A stretch of DNA of 24,285 bases. Origin: a bacterium. Lineage in GTDB: Bacteria > UBP15 > UBA6099 > DSWB01. The stretch covers positions 1 to 24,285 of the forward strand of contig JAGUYV010000397.1 of assembly GCA_020061125.1 (NCBI GenBank), given 5' to 3'. Made by a program: the position numbers and the translations under genes. Below are positions 1 to 8,119 of this stretch, in pieces (positions within the stretch are counted from its first letter, which is position 1; the number at the start of each line of letters is the position of its first letter). Below the pieces are notes generated by a model that was given only the letters and a program-made list of their open reading frames with translations, did not search any database and was not told the origin of the DNA.

Positions 1-612
1 CAGCGGCAGTCCCTGTTCGGCACCGTGATCAACACCGCCACATGCCCGCGCTGCGGCGGCGCGGGCAGCATCATCGCCGACCCCTGCAACACTTGCATGG
101 GGTCAGGCCGGCAGCGATCCGAAAAGACCGTTCGCATTACCATTCCCGCGGGTGTGGAAACCGGCCAGAAGCTGCGCTTGAGCGGCGAGGGCGAGGCTGG
201 CGAACCCGGCGCGCCCCCGGGCGACCTCTTCGTGTTCATCATTGTGGCGCAGCACGAATTCTTCCAGCGCGACGGGCAGGACATCTTCTGCGAAATCCCG
301 GTCAGTTTCGTGCAGGCCGCGCTTGGGGATGAAATCAAAGTCCCGACATTGTATGGATATGAAAAGCTGCGCATTCCCGCGGGCACCCAGCCGGGCGCAA
401 TTTTCCGCCTTCGCGAGAAAGGGTTCCCGCACCTTCGGGGACACCACAGGGGCGACCAGCATGTGCGCATCAAAATCGAGGTGCCCTCGAAGCTCAACTC
501 AAAACAGAAAAAGGCCCTCGAGGAATTCGCCAAAGTCAGCGGCGAGGATGTCAAACAGCCCCAGCAGGGTTTCTTCGACAAAATCAAGGACCTGTTCCAG
601 AACAAAGACTAA
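1..612 (+). CDS. dnaJ: Chaperone DnaJ, C-terminal part (cut by left edge)
   Basis: Co-chaperone that delivers unfolded clients to DnaK and stimulates its ATPase. The frame is open from base 1, so the gene starts outside the window; the GTG at 25 is internal. Two zinc-finger repeats of the CxxCxGxG type are visible (CPRCGGAG and CNTCMGSG), which are the last two of the four in a full DnaJ. The C-terminal substrate-binding domains follow, with typical DnaJ signatures: TVRITIPAGVETGQKLRL, a GDLFVFIIVAQHEFFQRDG strand region, and LREKGFPHLRG. The protein ends in a lysine-rich tail. The zinc finger makes it a type I DnaJ rather than CbpA. The J-domain and Gly/Phe region cannot be seen. The phosphatase gene begins 61 bases downstream on the same strand, so co-transcription is possible. 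Confidence 0.95.
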   Translation, partial: QRQSLFGTVINTATCPRCGGAGSIIADPCNTCMGSGRQRSEKTVRITIPAGVETGQKLRLSGEGEAGEPGAPPGDLFVFIIVAQHEFFQRDGQDIFCEIPVSFVQAALGDEIKVPTLYGYEKLRIPAGTQPGAIFRLREKGFPHLRGHHRGDQHVRIKIEVPSKLNSKQKKALEEFAKVSGEDVKQPQQGFFDKIKDLFQNKD

Positions 613-673
613 CCGCAAGCGCCTGACGGGCGCGCACATGCGCGACAGGCAACCATGAACGGGCGCACCTCAC

Positions 674-1609
674 ATGAAAAAACGCATTGGAGTCATTGAT
701 ATAGGGACCAACACAACGCGCCTCGCGGTGTTTGAAGCCAAGGACGCGGGCGAGCGGGTTCCCCTGGTGCGGCGCAGCCAGATCACGCGCCTCGGCCAGG
801 GCGTGAACCGGAACCGGCGGCTTGCGCCCGAAGCTGTGGAGCGCACCCTGGCCGTGCTGGATGACTATGTGGCCGAAGCGCACGAACTGGGCGTGAATAC
901 GCTCGCGGGCGCGGGCACAAGCGCATTGCGCGACGCCGCGGATGCGCAGCAGTTTGTGAACGCCGTGCGTTCGCGGGGCGTGGACTTCAAAGTTGTGGCC
1001 GGAGAGCAGGAAGCGCGACTGGTATTCGCGGGCGCAAGCGCGGCCTTCGGGGGAAATTCGGACCAGCCCGTGCTGGTGATTGACGCGGGCGGCGGCAGTA
1101 CGGAACTCATCCGCGGACGCGGCGGTTCGTTTGAACATGCCGCCAGCCTGGACATCGGCGCGGTGCGCATGACCGAGCAATTCTTGCACAACAGCCCCCC
1201 GGCGCCGGAGCAGACCGCGGCCATGGAGCAATTCATGAGCCGCGCATTCGAAGCCGTATCTCCGGAATTCTCGCCTGGGCCTGAAGGAACAGCCGCGGCC
1301 GTGGGCGGCACCATAGCCACACTGGCCGCAATGCATCTCGGGGCATGGGACGCGGACCGTGTTCACGGCCTCGAACTGACCCTCGAATACATGGAATCCG
1401 TTTACGGGCAACTCCTTGATATGGCCGCCGCGGACATCGCCCAACTGCCTGGCATTGAGCCAAAGCGCGCGGACATCATCACTGCGGGCGCCGGGCTGTA
1501 TGTGTGCCTGTTGCGCGCGTTTGAACTGCACTCCGTGCGCGTGAGCCTTCACGACATCCGTCACGGCATCTGCGAGGCCGTACTCTCGGGCGCATGGGAC
1601 GAACTGTAA
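674..1609 (+). CDS. Ppx/GppA-family phosphatase (exopolyphosphatase or pppGpp phosphohydrolase)
   Basis: 311-residue member of the ASKHA-fold Ppx/GppA family, which hydrolyses polyphosphate or the gamma phosphate of pppGpp in the cytoplasm. Visible motifs are the phosphate-1 loop IDIGTNTTRLAV (residues 8-19), a GEQEARL segment carrying the expected catalytic glutamate (E113), the second phosphate loop IDAGGGSTELI (136-146), and AVGGTIATLAA near 215. Its length matches the short single-domain form, consisting only of the two actin-like lobes; the C-terminal HD-like extension of E. coli Ppx is absent. Sequence alone does not separate polyphosphate from pppGpp as the substrate. The ATG has only a weak upstream GGGCGCACCT element, so coupling to dnaJ is plausible. 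It ends 46 bases before the convergent tRNA gene. Confidence 0.9.
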   Translation: MKKRIGVIDIGTNTTRLAVFEAKDAGERVPLVRRSQITRLGQGVNRNRRLAPEAVERTLAVLDDYVAEAHELGVNTLAGAGTSALRDAADAQQFVNAVRSRGVDFKVVAGEQEARLVFAGASAAFGGNSDQPVLVIDAGGGSTELIRGRGGSFEHAASLDIGAVRMTEQFLHNSPPAPEQTAAMEQFMSRAFEAVSPEFSPGPEGTAAAVGGTIATLAAMHLGAWDADRVHGLELTLEYMESVYGQLLDMAAADIAQLPGIEPKRADIITAGAGLYVCLLRAFELHSVRVSLHDIRHGICEAVLSGAWDEL

Positions 1610-1655
1610 TCCGGACGGCACCGCGCCTCAATATTTATATTCGCTGAAAAAAGAA

Positions 1656-1730
1656 TCGGGAAGGCGGGATTTGAACCCGCGGCCTCGTGCGCCCAAGGCA
1701 CGCGCGCTAACCGGACTGCGCCACTTCCCG
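1656..1730 (-). tRNA. tRNA-Pro (UGG)
   Basis: Complete 75-nt cloverleaf on the minus strand. The acceptor stem is CGGGAAG paired with CTTCCCG, with discriminator A; C1-G72 and A73 are the usual bacterial proline identity elements. The D stem is GCGC/GCGC. The anticodon stem is CGTGC/GCACG around loop CTTGGGC, giving anticodon TGG. The T arm is GCGGG-TTCAAAT-CCCGC. The 3' CCA is not encoded. A T-rich run (TTCTTTTTTC) follows the 3' end and may help termination. A good -35/-10 pair lies upstream at 1768-1796. Confidence 0.97.
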
Positions 1731-1737
1731 GATTGCC

Positions 1738-1761
1738 GCTCCGGGCCGCTGCGCCCGGAGC
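1738..1761 (-). other. Hairpin in the tRNA-Pro leader
   Basis: A perfect inverted repeat, GCTCCGGGC and its complement, forms a 9-bp GC-rich stem with a 6-nt loop. It sits between the predicted tRNA promoter and the mature 5' end of the tRNA, stopping 7 bases short of the acceptor stem. No T-run follows it, so it does not look like a terminator. It may affect 5' processing of the precursor or be incidental in GC-rich DNA. Confidence 0.6.
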
Positions 1762-1767
1762 CATTCC

Positions 1768-1796
1768 ATTGTAATGTGCGCGGGCCGCGGCGTCAA
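1768..1796 (-). promoter_or_regulatory. Sigma70-type promoter for tRNA-Pro
   Basis: On the minus strand TTGACG, 17 bases, then TACAAT. Each hexamer matches consensus at 5 of 6 positions with ideal spacing. It lies between the stop of the AAA+ regulator gene and the tRNA, so the tRNA can be transcribed independently of that gene. Confidence 0.7.
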
Positions 1797-1813
1797 TTTC
1801 CGTGTTGCGCGCG

Positions 1814-2698
1814 TTACGGTTTGGCGAGCGCGTAAGTCCGGATTTTATCGTAGAGCGTGGCGCGGGTGATGCCGAGGATGCGCGCCGCGCGGCTTACGTT
1901 CCAGCCCGTGTAATCCAGCACCGACTGGATGTGCCGCTTCTCCATCTGCTTGAGCGTGAGCATCTCGGCGCCGCCTTCGCCGCCGGTGCGCGTGACAATG
2001 TCAAGCGGCAGGTCCTCGATCCATATCACGCCCCGGTCGTTCATGAGCACCGCGTTTTGTATCATGTTTCGAAGCTCGCGCACATTGCCGGGAAAATGGT
2101 AGCGTTTCAGAAAACTCAAGGCCGCGTCGGATATGCGCGTGACACCGCGGCCGTATTGCTTGCTGTACCGGGCCATGAAGTAATCCACGAGCAGGGGGAT
2201 GTCCTCGCGCCGTTCGCGCAGGGGCTTGATGTGCAGAGAGAACTCGTTGAGACGGAAGAACAGGTCGGAACGGAACCGGCCCGTGTCCACGGCGCTCTGC
2301 ATGTTGATGTTGGCGGCGGCGAGCACGCGCATGTCGCCGCCATGCCGCGGCTGCGCGCGCTGGGACTGGATGAGCTTGAGCACCCCCGCCTGCGCGGTCT
2401 CTGACAGATCTCCGACATCGTCCAGGAACAAGGTGCCGCCCGCGGGCAGCTCGAGGGCAGCGCCGCGCGCCGAAAAACAGTCGCCGGGCAGCGCCGAGCT
2501 GTTCACGGCCATAAACGGCTTTGCCTTGCGCATGCTGCGCGTGTGGATGGTCCGCGCCACAAGCTCCTTGCCCACGCCCGTTTCGCCAGTAATCAGCACG
2601 GGCGCGTCTGTGGCCGCCAGCCGCTCGATGAGTTCCAGCTGTTCGCTTAAAAATGCCTTGCTGCCTACAATCTCGATTTCCGTGTCAAATGATTCCAT
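1814..2698 (-). CDS. NtrC-type AAA+ transcriptional regulator lacking the GAFTGA loop
   Basis: 294 residues from the chosen ATG. There is no receiver or sensory domain, so it has the PspF-like layout of AAA+ ATPase plus C-terminal Fis-type helix-turn-helix. Visible are Walker A GETGVGKE, Walker B GGTLFLDDVGDL, an arginine-finger region FRSDLFFRLNEF, a sensor II region FPGNVRELRNMIQNAV, and the DNA-binding end NVSRAARILGITRATLYDKI. The stretch between NSSALPG and the Walker B strand is about 16 residues shorter than in PspF and contains no ELFGHExGAFTGA segment, the loop that touches sigma54. Known GAFTGA-deficient relatives (TyrR, Rhodobacter NtrC) act with sigma70, so the same is possible here. 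Start choice is uncertain: in-frame ATGs at 2716 and 2728 would add 6 or 10 residues. Further upstream the open frame looks non-coding. Confidence 0.88.
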   Translation of the reverse strand: MESFDTEIEIVGSKAFLSEQLELIERLAATDAPVLITGETGVGKELVARTIHTRSMRKAKPFMAVNSSALPGDCFSARGAALELPAGGTLFLDDVGDLSETAQAGVLKLIQSQRAQPRHGGDMRVLAAANINMQSAVDTGRFRSDLFFRLNEFSLHIKPLRERREDIPLLVDYFMARYSKQYGRGVTRISDAALSFLKRYHFPGNVRELRNMIQNAVLMNDRGVIWIEDLPLDIVTRTGGEGGAEMLTLKQMEKRHIQSVLDYTGWNVSRAARILGITRATLYDKIRTYALAKP

Positions 2699-2826
2699 GC
2701 CTGCCCCCGTGGTCATCCCCTGCCGCATCCTGTTTGAAAGAGTCTTTGTTTTATGATTAACAGAACGCTCATGCGATTTGTCAGAAAAGGCGACGCTTGT
2801 GTTCTTGATCTGCACAAGGTTCCCCA

Positions 2827-2854
2827 GTTTTACATATTCTTTCTGTTTTGTCAA
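2827..2854 (-). promoter_or_regulatory. Candidate promoter of the AAA+ regulator gene
   Basis: On the minus strand a perfect TTGACA, 16 bases, then TAAAAC (4 of 6 matches). Transcription from here would leave a leader of roughly 120 nt before the start at 2698. This supports reading the long 5' extension of the open frame as leader rather than protein. Confidence 0.45.
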
Positions 2855-2954
2855 CACAGCCGATGGCGCCTTTTGCAAGACACGGATACAGATTGGACAA
2901 ATTGTTCGCGAGGCCGCTTTTGCCGCGCCCGTCCCGCGCCGTTCCATTTTTGCG

Positions 2955-2960
2955 TATAAT
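2955..2960 (+). promoter_or_regulatory. Candidate -10 element upstream of the SDR gene
   Basis: A perfect TATAAT lies 47 bases before the start codon of the epimerase-like gene, at the right distance for a short leader. No convincing -35 hexamer occurs at 16-18 bases spacing, so this is a partial match only. Confidence 0.35.
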
Positions 2961-3007
2961 GGACCAAGAACCATGCCTCAAAACCAGCCGGGGGAGGGCG
3001 TTTCAAG

Positions 3008-4063
3008 ATGAGCGGAACCAAATATCTTGTGACGGGCGCATGCGGATTCACGGGATCGCACCTTTGCGACATCCTGCATGAGCGGGGCCTGGATTTCCGT
3101 GCCACGGACCGGGAGGGAGCAGACACGCGCTATATGCCGCCTCGCGCCGAATTCATGGCCAGCGATTTGACGGATTATGAATCGCTCCGGCGCGTTGTGC
3201 AAGGCGTGGACATTGTGCTGCACACGGCCGCGATTTTCGACTGGTGGGCGCCGCGCGAGCTGCTGGATGCGGTAAATGTGCGCGGCATGGAGAACCTGTG
3301 CCGCGCGGCCGCGGACGCGGGCGTGCGCCGCCTGGTGTCCTGGAGCACCAGCGGTGTATACGGCAAGCTGCCCCCGGGCGTCACGGTCATTGACGAGGAC
3401 ACGCCGCGCAACCCCCTCGAAGACTACAGCAAGACCAAGCTCGAACAGGACGCCATCGCGCACTCTTTCAATGGCCGCGGTGGCCTGACCACCAGCATCG
3501 TGCGGCCGGGCATCGTGTACGGACCGCGCGCGCAGTACGGCGCGGCGCAGATTTTCGACGCCGTGGCCGCCATGCCCGCCATGCCCGTGCCCGTGAATTT
3601 CAAGTACCGCCTCGGAACGGTGCATGCGCGGGACATCGCGGGCGCCGCCTTGTTCATTTCAGGAAAGCCCGAGGCTGCGGGCCAGGAATACTGTGTGGTG
3701 GACTGCTCGGGCGTGACAATCGCGGATTTCATTTCCCTGGTGGCGCGCGCCATGGGCAAGCCCGTGATTCCCATCGTGGCCCCGCCGCAGCTCGCACGCC
3801 GCGCGGGCCTGCTCGCCGCGGACATATCCGAATGGCTCGCGCACAATGTCACCAAATCCAGGCCTCTGATCGAACGCGGCCCCATTCAGTTTTTCCCCGT
3901 GGACTTGAATGTCAGCAACAAAAAACTCCTGGCTCTGGGCTACGAGTTCGAGTATCCAGGACCCGAGCGCGGCGTGGAGGAAACCGTGGCCTGGATGGGC
4001 GCCAACAACATGCTCAACATTTCCCCCTTGCAGCTTGTCAAAAAGATTAAAGGAAAGAAGTGA
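3008..4063 (+). CDS. NAD(P)-dependent epimerase/dehydratase (extended SDR)
   Basis: 351-residue cytoplasmic oxidoreductase of the extended short-chain dehydrogenase family, in the sugar-epimerase/3-beta-HSD-like branch. The N-terminal Rossmann motif TGACGFTGSHL (residues 9-19) binds the cofactor. An acidic residue at the end of the second strand (RATDREG) favours NAD. A serine-rich WSTSGVYG strand precedes the catalytic YSKTK (Y140, K144). IVRPGIVYGPR is the usual segment after the catalytic helix. GGGAGGG upstream of the ATG is a good ribosome-binding site. The substrate cannot be named; related proteins act on nucleotide sugars, sterols or dihydroflavonols. The gene is followed after 66 bases by the Dabb gene on the same strand, so the two may be co-transcribed. 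Confidence 0.92.
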   Translation: MSGTKYLVTGACGFTGSHLCDILHERGLDFRATDREGADTRYMPPRAEFMASDLTDYESLRRVVQGVDIVLHTAAIFDWWAPRELLDAVNVRGMENLCRAAADAGVRRLVSWSTSGVYGKLPPGVTVIDEDTPRNPLEDYSKTKLEQDAIAHSFNGRGGLTTSIVRPGIVYGPRAQYGAAQIFDAVAAMPAMPVPVNFKYRLGTVHARDIAGAALFISGKPEAAGQEYCVVDCSGVTIADFISLVARAMGKPVIPIVAPPQLARRAGLLAADISEWLAHNVTKSRPLIERGPIQFFPVDLNVSNKKLLALGYEFEYPGPERGVEETVAWMGANNMLNISPLQLVKKIKGKK

Positions 4064-4129
4064 TCTTCCCGCACTTGAACAGCGCGGGATTCGCGACTAA
4101 CAACAGATTATCCGGACACGGAGGGTTCC

Positions 4130-4423
4130 ATGCTTTTTCACGCAGTGCTTTTCAACTTCAAGGACGATGTTGCCGAAGAGAAGCGAAAGTCCATCCTGGG
4201 CCTCGCGTACAGCCTGCTCACGCCCATCCCCGGCGTGAGCGCCCTGCACGCGGGCCGCAGCGTCAAGGACGATTCGGATTTCGAATACGCCATCACTATG
4301 CTGTTCGAGGGCGGGCAGCCCGCGCTCCAGGCGTATCGCGATCATCCGGACCATGTGCGCTTCCGCGATATCGAGTTCTTCCCGTTTCTTAAAGATAAGC
4401 TCGGGCTGGATTACGAAGATTGA
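4130..4423 (+). CDS. Stress-responsive A/B barrel (Dabb) domain protein
   Basis: 97 residues, the size of a single dimeric alpha/beta barrel domain (Dabb family). Family features are the opening MLFHAVLFNFKDDV, the PGVSALHAGRSV strand, and the end QAYRDHPDHVRFRDIEFFP, which matches the usual 'Y..HP.H' C-terminal signature. The protein presumably forms a small homodimeric barrel in the cytoplasm. Characterised relatives bind or cyclise small hydrophobic molecules or are stress-induced, but no substrate can be assigned here. A GGAGGG site sits a few bases before the ATG. It lies directly downstream of the SDR gene, which might mean a shared small-molecule pathway; this is inference from position only. 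Confidence 0.85.
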   Translation: MLFHAVLFNFKDDVAEEKRKSILGLAYSLLTPIPGVSALHAGRSVKDDSDFEYAITMLFEGGQPALQAYRDHPDHVRFRDIEFFPFLKDKLGLDYED

Positions 4424-4458
4424 GATGCCAGCTGCAGCCCGGCATACCGCAACGGCTG

Positions 4459-4487
4459 TTGTTCCGGCGCATTGACTTCTCTATAAT
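4459..4487 (+). promoter_or_regulatory. Sigma70-type promoter upstream of the GH38 gene
   Basis: TTGTTC, 17 bases, then a perfect TATAAT, placed 65 bases before the mannosidase start codon and just after the Dabb stop codon. It marks a new transcription unit. Confidence 0.55.
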
Positions 4488-4552
4488 TTGTGTGATGCGC
4501 CGCCGGGCCGCAAACGCTGTGGCCCGATTTATCGAGGAAACGGGGCTTTTTC

Positions 4553-7291
4553 ATGGACGATGCCGCACAGCAGCCGCTGCCCGACAGCGCGGAGCCGATC
4601 AAGACGCGCATGCTGCGCCTGGCGTTCGAGACCGTCATGCGCCTGCAGGGCAAGCATCCGGGCCAGGTCCGGTTCCTGGCCGCGGGGCACTCGCACCTGG
4701 ACGCGGCCTGGCGCTGGCGCGCGTTCCAGACCCGTTCCAAGGCCAAGCTCACTTTCCGCAACGCCCTGCGTAATATCGAACAGTACCCCGAATTTTCATT
4801 CGCCCAGTCCTCGCCCCAGTTTTATGAATGGATGAAAGACCGCCAGCCGCGCATTTTCCGCGCCATCCAGAACGCGGCCAAGCGCGGGCGCTGGGACATC
4901 GTGGGCGGCTGCTGGATCGAGCCGGACGGAAACATGCCCGACGGCGAGTCGTTCGTGCGGCAGCGGCTCTACGGCCAGCGGTTCTACCTCGACCATTTCG
5001 GTAAGGTTTCCGAAATCGAGTGGCTGCCCGACACCTTCGGATTCGCCTGGACCCTGCCGCAGATTTTCGTGAAAAGCGGCGCCAAATATTTCTGGACCAC
5101 AAAGCTGTTGTGGAACGACACCAACAATTTCCCCCTGCGCACATTTTTGTGGCGCGGGCCGGACGGCACGGAAATCCTCACCCATGTCAGCCCCCTGTTC
5201 GGCGTCAACGCCAACGATTTCTTCCGCACCGTCAGCGCCAACCGCATTCTGCCTCCGGGCGAGGAACTCGAGGCGGACTACAGCATGAGCGAGCGGCAGA
5301 TCCGCCGCCGCCTGGACCGCAAGCCCATGCCCGAGGCGCTCATCGCCTACGGGCTTGGAGACGGCGGGGGCGGCCCCACGCCCGCGGAAATTGACATCAT
5401 GCGCACCCTCCAGGACGCGGATGTGCTGGACATCGGAACGCCCACGGAGTTTTTCTCACGCCTCGAACAGTACAGGGATCGCCTGCCCGTGTGGAACGAC
5501 GAGCTGTACCTCGAATTTCACCGCGGATGCCTCACCACGCAGGGCCTCGCCAAGCGCTACAACCGCCGCCTGGAACTCAAGGCCAGGGACGCGGAAATCG
5601 TGCATTCCATGAACTCTCTGTTCGGGGATCCGTATCCCGAGGACGAGTTGCGCGAGGTCTGGAAAACCATTCTCTTCCATCAGTTCCACGACATTCTGCC
5701 CGGTAGCTCCATCCCCGAGGTGTACGATGATGCGTACGAAGCCTACGAGCGCATCGAGACCCAGGCCAACGACCTGATCCGCGGCGGCCTCTACAGCATC
5801 GCGCGCCGCATCGCAACGCACAATCCCGCGCTCCAGGACATGGCTCCGCTCGTGGTGTACAACACCCTGTCCTGGGACCGCACCGGCGATGTGCGCCTCG
5901 AAGTCACGCCCACGCGCACGCTGCGCGTGTTCCGCGCCGACGGCTCCGAAGTGGCCGCCCAGAAGGTGGCGCTCGGCAACAGGTTCTTCGTCATGTTCAC
6001 GGTTTCGGATGTGCCAGACATGGGCTACCGCACCTACTATGTCAGGGAAGAAAAACCCGAGGCTGGCGCGCCCGAACCCGCGCCCTGGAACGAGGCCTGC
6101 GCCCCGGTCGCCGTTTCCGAATCTTCCGATGGCTCCGTGATTCTGGAAAACGAATTCCTCAAAGTCACCGTGGACGCGGCCACGGGCTGGATTTCAAGCA
6201 TCATTGACAAGGTGAATGCGCGCGAGATGCTCGACGGCCCGGCCAATGAGCTGCGCCTGTACCGCGATTCCAGCATGGTGTACCCCGCGTGGAACATTGA
6301 TCCGCATTACCGAGAAAAGGAAATCCCCATTGAGCCGCGCCCCGAAATGATCGAGGTGCGCGACCGCGGGCCTGTGGTGGGCACAGTGGCCGTGCGCCGC
6401 ATGGCGCACACTTCACCCGTGACCCAGGAAATCCGCCTCGTGGCCGGCCGACCGTTCATCTATTGCGCCACGGTGGTGGACTGGCAGGAGAAAAAGGCGC
6501 TGCTCAAAACCTGGTTCCACACAGCCATCAAGTCGGACACTGTAGCCGCGGAGATCCCTTACGGCGTGATCGAGCGGCCCACGCGCCCCCGCAGCCGCTA
6601 CGACAAAGCCCGCTGGGAAATGCCGTGCCAGAAATGGTTCGGCCTGGACGACGGCCGCTACGGCATCGCTGTGTTGAACGACGGCAAGTACGGGTTCAAT
6701 TGCGAAGGATCGTCACTGGGCCTCACACTGCTGCGCGGGCCGCGCTATCCCGCGGCCGTGGTCAACGCCTGGGGCTTGAGCGAACCCGCCAGCGACCGCC
6801 CGCGATATACGGATCAAGGCATTCATGTGATGCGCTACGCCATCTTCCCGCATTCCGGCTCGTGGCGCGACGCCAAGCTGTGGCGGCGCGGCCTGGAATT
6901 CAATGCGCCGTTCATCACCATGCGCACCAGCCACCACCAGGGCGCCATGCCGCCCCAGGGTTCGTCCCTGATCTGTGACGCCGAAACCACATACATCGCC
7001 GCCATCAAGCGCCCCGAGGACAACCCCGGCCGCCACGACGCGCGCTTCCATCAACTGGTTGTGCGCCTGGTGGAAGCAGCGGGTGAGCACGACACAGTGC
7101 GCCTCACCTTCCACGGGCCGCTCCTTGAGTTGACAGATGTCAATGATATGGATTTGCTGGAATTCAGTTCCGGAGCCGCCGGACTGGTCGAGGCCGAGCA
7201 GGGCGCTGTGACGCTCAACATGAAGCCTTTCGAAATCCGCACCATCAAGGTCACGCTCATCGGCAGCGGCCCGGATTCGCAGGACTCATGA
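4553..7291 (+). CDS. Glycoside hydrolase family 38 alpha-mannosidase
   Basis: 912 residues, a normal length for a bacterial GH38 enzyme. These are zinc-dependent retaining glycosidases that release mannose from alpha-mannosides. The catalytic domain begins with AAGHSHLDAAWRW (H46/H48/D50, the zinc-binding HxHxD of the family). WIEPDGNMPDGESFVRQ follows at 121-137, and the nucleophile region EWLPDTFGFAW has D160 as the expected catalytic aspartate. FHQFHDILPGSSIPEVYDDA near 378-397 is another GH38 signature. From about residue 430 the protein continues as the beta-sandwich domains (PLVVYNTLSWDR). There is no signal peptide, so it should be cytoplasmic and act on imported oligosaccharides; the motifs resemble the cytosolic MAN2C1-like branch. 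Substrate linkage cannot be predicted. The next gene has its own candidate promoter. Confidence 0.93.
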   Translation: MDDAAQQPLPDSAEPIKTRMLRLAFETVMRLQGKHPGQVRFLAAGHSHLDAAWRWRAFQTRSKAKLTFRNALRNIEQYPEFSFAQSSPQFYEWMKDRQPRIFRAIQNAAKRGRWDIVGGCWIEPDGNMPDGESFVRQRLYGQRFYLDHFGKVSEIEWLPDTFGFAWTLPQIFVKSGAKYFWTTKLLWNDTNNFPLRTFLWRGPDGTEILTHVSPLFGVNANDFFRTVSANRILPPGEELEADYSMSERQIRRRLDRKPMPEALIAYGLGDGGGGPTPAEIDIMRTLQDADVLDIGTPTEFFSRLEQYRDRLPVWNDELYLEFHRGCLTTQGLAKRYNRRLELKARDAEIVHSMNSLFGDPYPEDELREVWKTILFHQFHDILPGSSIPEVYDDAYEAYERIETQANDLIRGGLYSIARRIATHNPALQDMAPLVVYNTLSWDRTGDVRLEVTPTRTLRVFRADGSEVAAQKVALGNRFFVMFTVSDVPDMGYRTYYVREEKPEAGAPEPAPWNEACAPVAVSESSDGSVILENEFLKVTVDAATGWISSIIDKVNAREMLDGPANELRLYRDSSMVYPAWNIDPHYREKEIPIEPRPEMIEVRDRGPVVGTVAVRRMAHTSPVTQEIRLVAGRPFIYCATVVDWQEKKALLKTWFHTAIKSDTVAAEIPYGVIERPTRPRSRYDKARWEMPCQKWFGLDDGRYGIAVLNDGKYGFNCEGSSLGLTLLRGPRYPAAVVNAWGLSEPASDRPRYTDQGIHVMRYAIFPHSGSWRDAKLWRRGLEFNAPFITMRTSHHQGAMPPQGSSLICDAETTYIAAIKRPEDNPGRHDARFHQLVVRLVEAAGEHDTVRLTFHGPLLELTDVNDMDLLEFSSGAAGLVEAEQGAVTLNMKPFEIRTIKVTLIGSGPDSQDS

Positions 7292-7320
7292 CAGACCGCT
7301 GAACCAATCCGCAAACGCTA

Positions 7321-7349
7321 TTCCCAAGATCCCCGTTTTTGCTTACAAT
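7321..7349 (+). promoter_or_regulatory. Candidate promoter of the polysaccharide deacetylase gene
   Basis: TTCCCA, 17 bases, then TACAAT, with 4 and 5 matches to consensus, ending 44 bases before the TTG start. Spacing and position are good; the -35 is moderate. Confidence 0.4.
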
Positions 7350-7393
7350 CACATTCTGGCGGTTTATGCCGACTCCTTGTCAAGGCGCCTGAC

Positions 7394-8119
7394 TTGAAGC
7401 CAAAACTTTTTTCATCGCGTGTTACGGTGGCCGTGCTGCTTGTTCTTGCGGCCGCGGGTTTTGCGCTCCATTTGCACACGCCCGTTTTCGCGCGCCTTCA
7501 TGTGATAGGGCTGCACACCGGCCCGCGCATCATGGCCCTGACTTATGATGACGGGCCGGATCCGGCCAACACCCCCAAAATTCTGGATATGCTGGACCAG
7601 TACAACGCCAAAGCCACCTTTTTTCTGATCGGGGTCAGAGCGCAGCAGCATCCCGGCCTTGCGCGTGAAATTGCGAACCGCGGCCACGCCGTGGGCAACC
7701 ACACATGGAGCCATCCGCGCGATGTGCGCCTGCTTTCGGACAAAGATTTCGCCCTGGAGTTGTCGCGGGGCGCAGGGGCCGTGAGCCAGGCTGCCGGCCA
7801 GCCCGTGTCCCTGTTCCGCCCGCCGCGCGGTTGCGTGGACGCCCGCATTCTTTCCATGGCCTCCAGCCGCGATTTTCAGACCGTGATGTGGAATATCGCG
7901 CCAGCCCAAAAGCGCATTGGCCCGCCGGAGCGCATGGCCGCCCATGTGCGGCGATACGCTTTCCCGGGCGCCGTGATACTGCTCCACGATGGGGTGGGGC
8001 CGTTGCGTACGCGCGATGTGCGCGCCACACACCTTATTCTGCGAGATATGTCCCGCCGCGGCTACCGGTTCGTGACACTCCCCGAACTGCTCGACCATTA
8101 CCCCCGCGCGGCGCGCTGA
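7394..8119 (+). CDS. NodB-type polysaccharide deacetylase, membrane-anchored
   Basis: 241 residues from a TTG start preceded by an AAGGCG element. A hydrophobic segment at residues 10-28 should serve as signal anchor, placing the domain outside the cytoplasmic membrane. The NodB/CE4 fold is shown by motif 1 TYDDGPDP (D52/D53), motif 2 GNHTWSH with metal-binding H103 and H107, motif 3 FRPPRG (141-146), and motif 5 VILLHDG with H198. CE4 enzymes remove N- or O-acetyl groups from peptidoglycan, chitin oligomers or other glycans. Motif 3 normally reads RPPYG and motif 4 normally has a W-D pair. Here these are RPPRG and VMWNIAPAQKR, so substrate contacts may differ. No in-frame ATG fits a start that keeps the anchor. 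Confidence 0.88.
   Translation: MKPKLFSSRVTVAVLLVLAAAGFALHLHTPVFARLHVIGLHTGPRIMALTYDDGPDPANTPKILDMLDQYNAKATFFLIGVRAQQHPGLAREIANRGHAVGNHTWSHPRDVRLLSDKDFALELSRGAGAVSQAAGQPVSLFRPPRGCVDARILSMASSRDFQTVMWNIAPAQKRIGPPERMAAHVRRYAFPGAVILLHDGVGPLRTRDVRATHLILRDMSRRGYRFVTLPELLDHYPRAAR

Noticed and set aside
584-1621. 345-codon minus-strand frame opposite the Ppx/GppA gene
   Set aside because: Antisense shadow; the plus-strand gene has intact family motifs.
2699-2974. Upstream extension of the AAA+ regulator frame
   Set aside because: The added residues look non-coding, and a TTGACA promoter for the gene lies inside this stretch.
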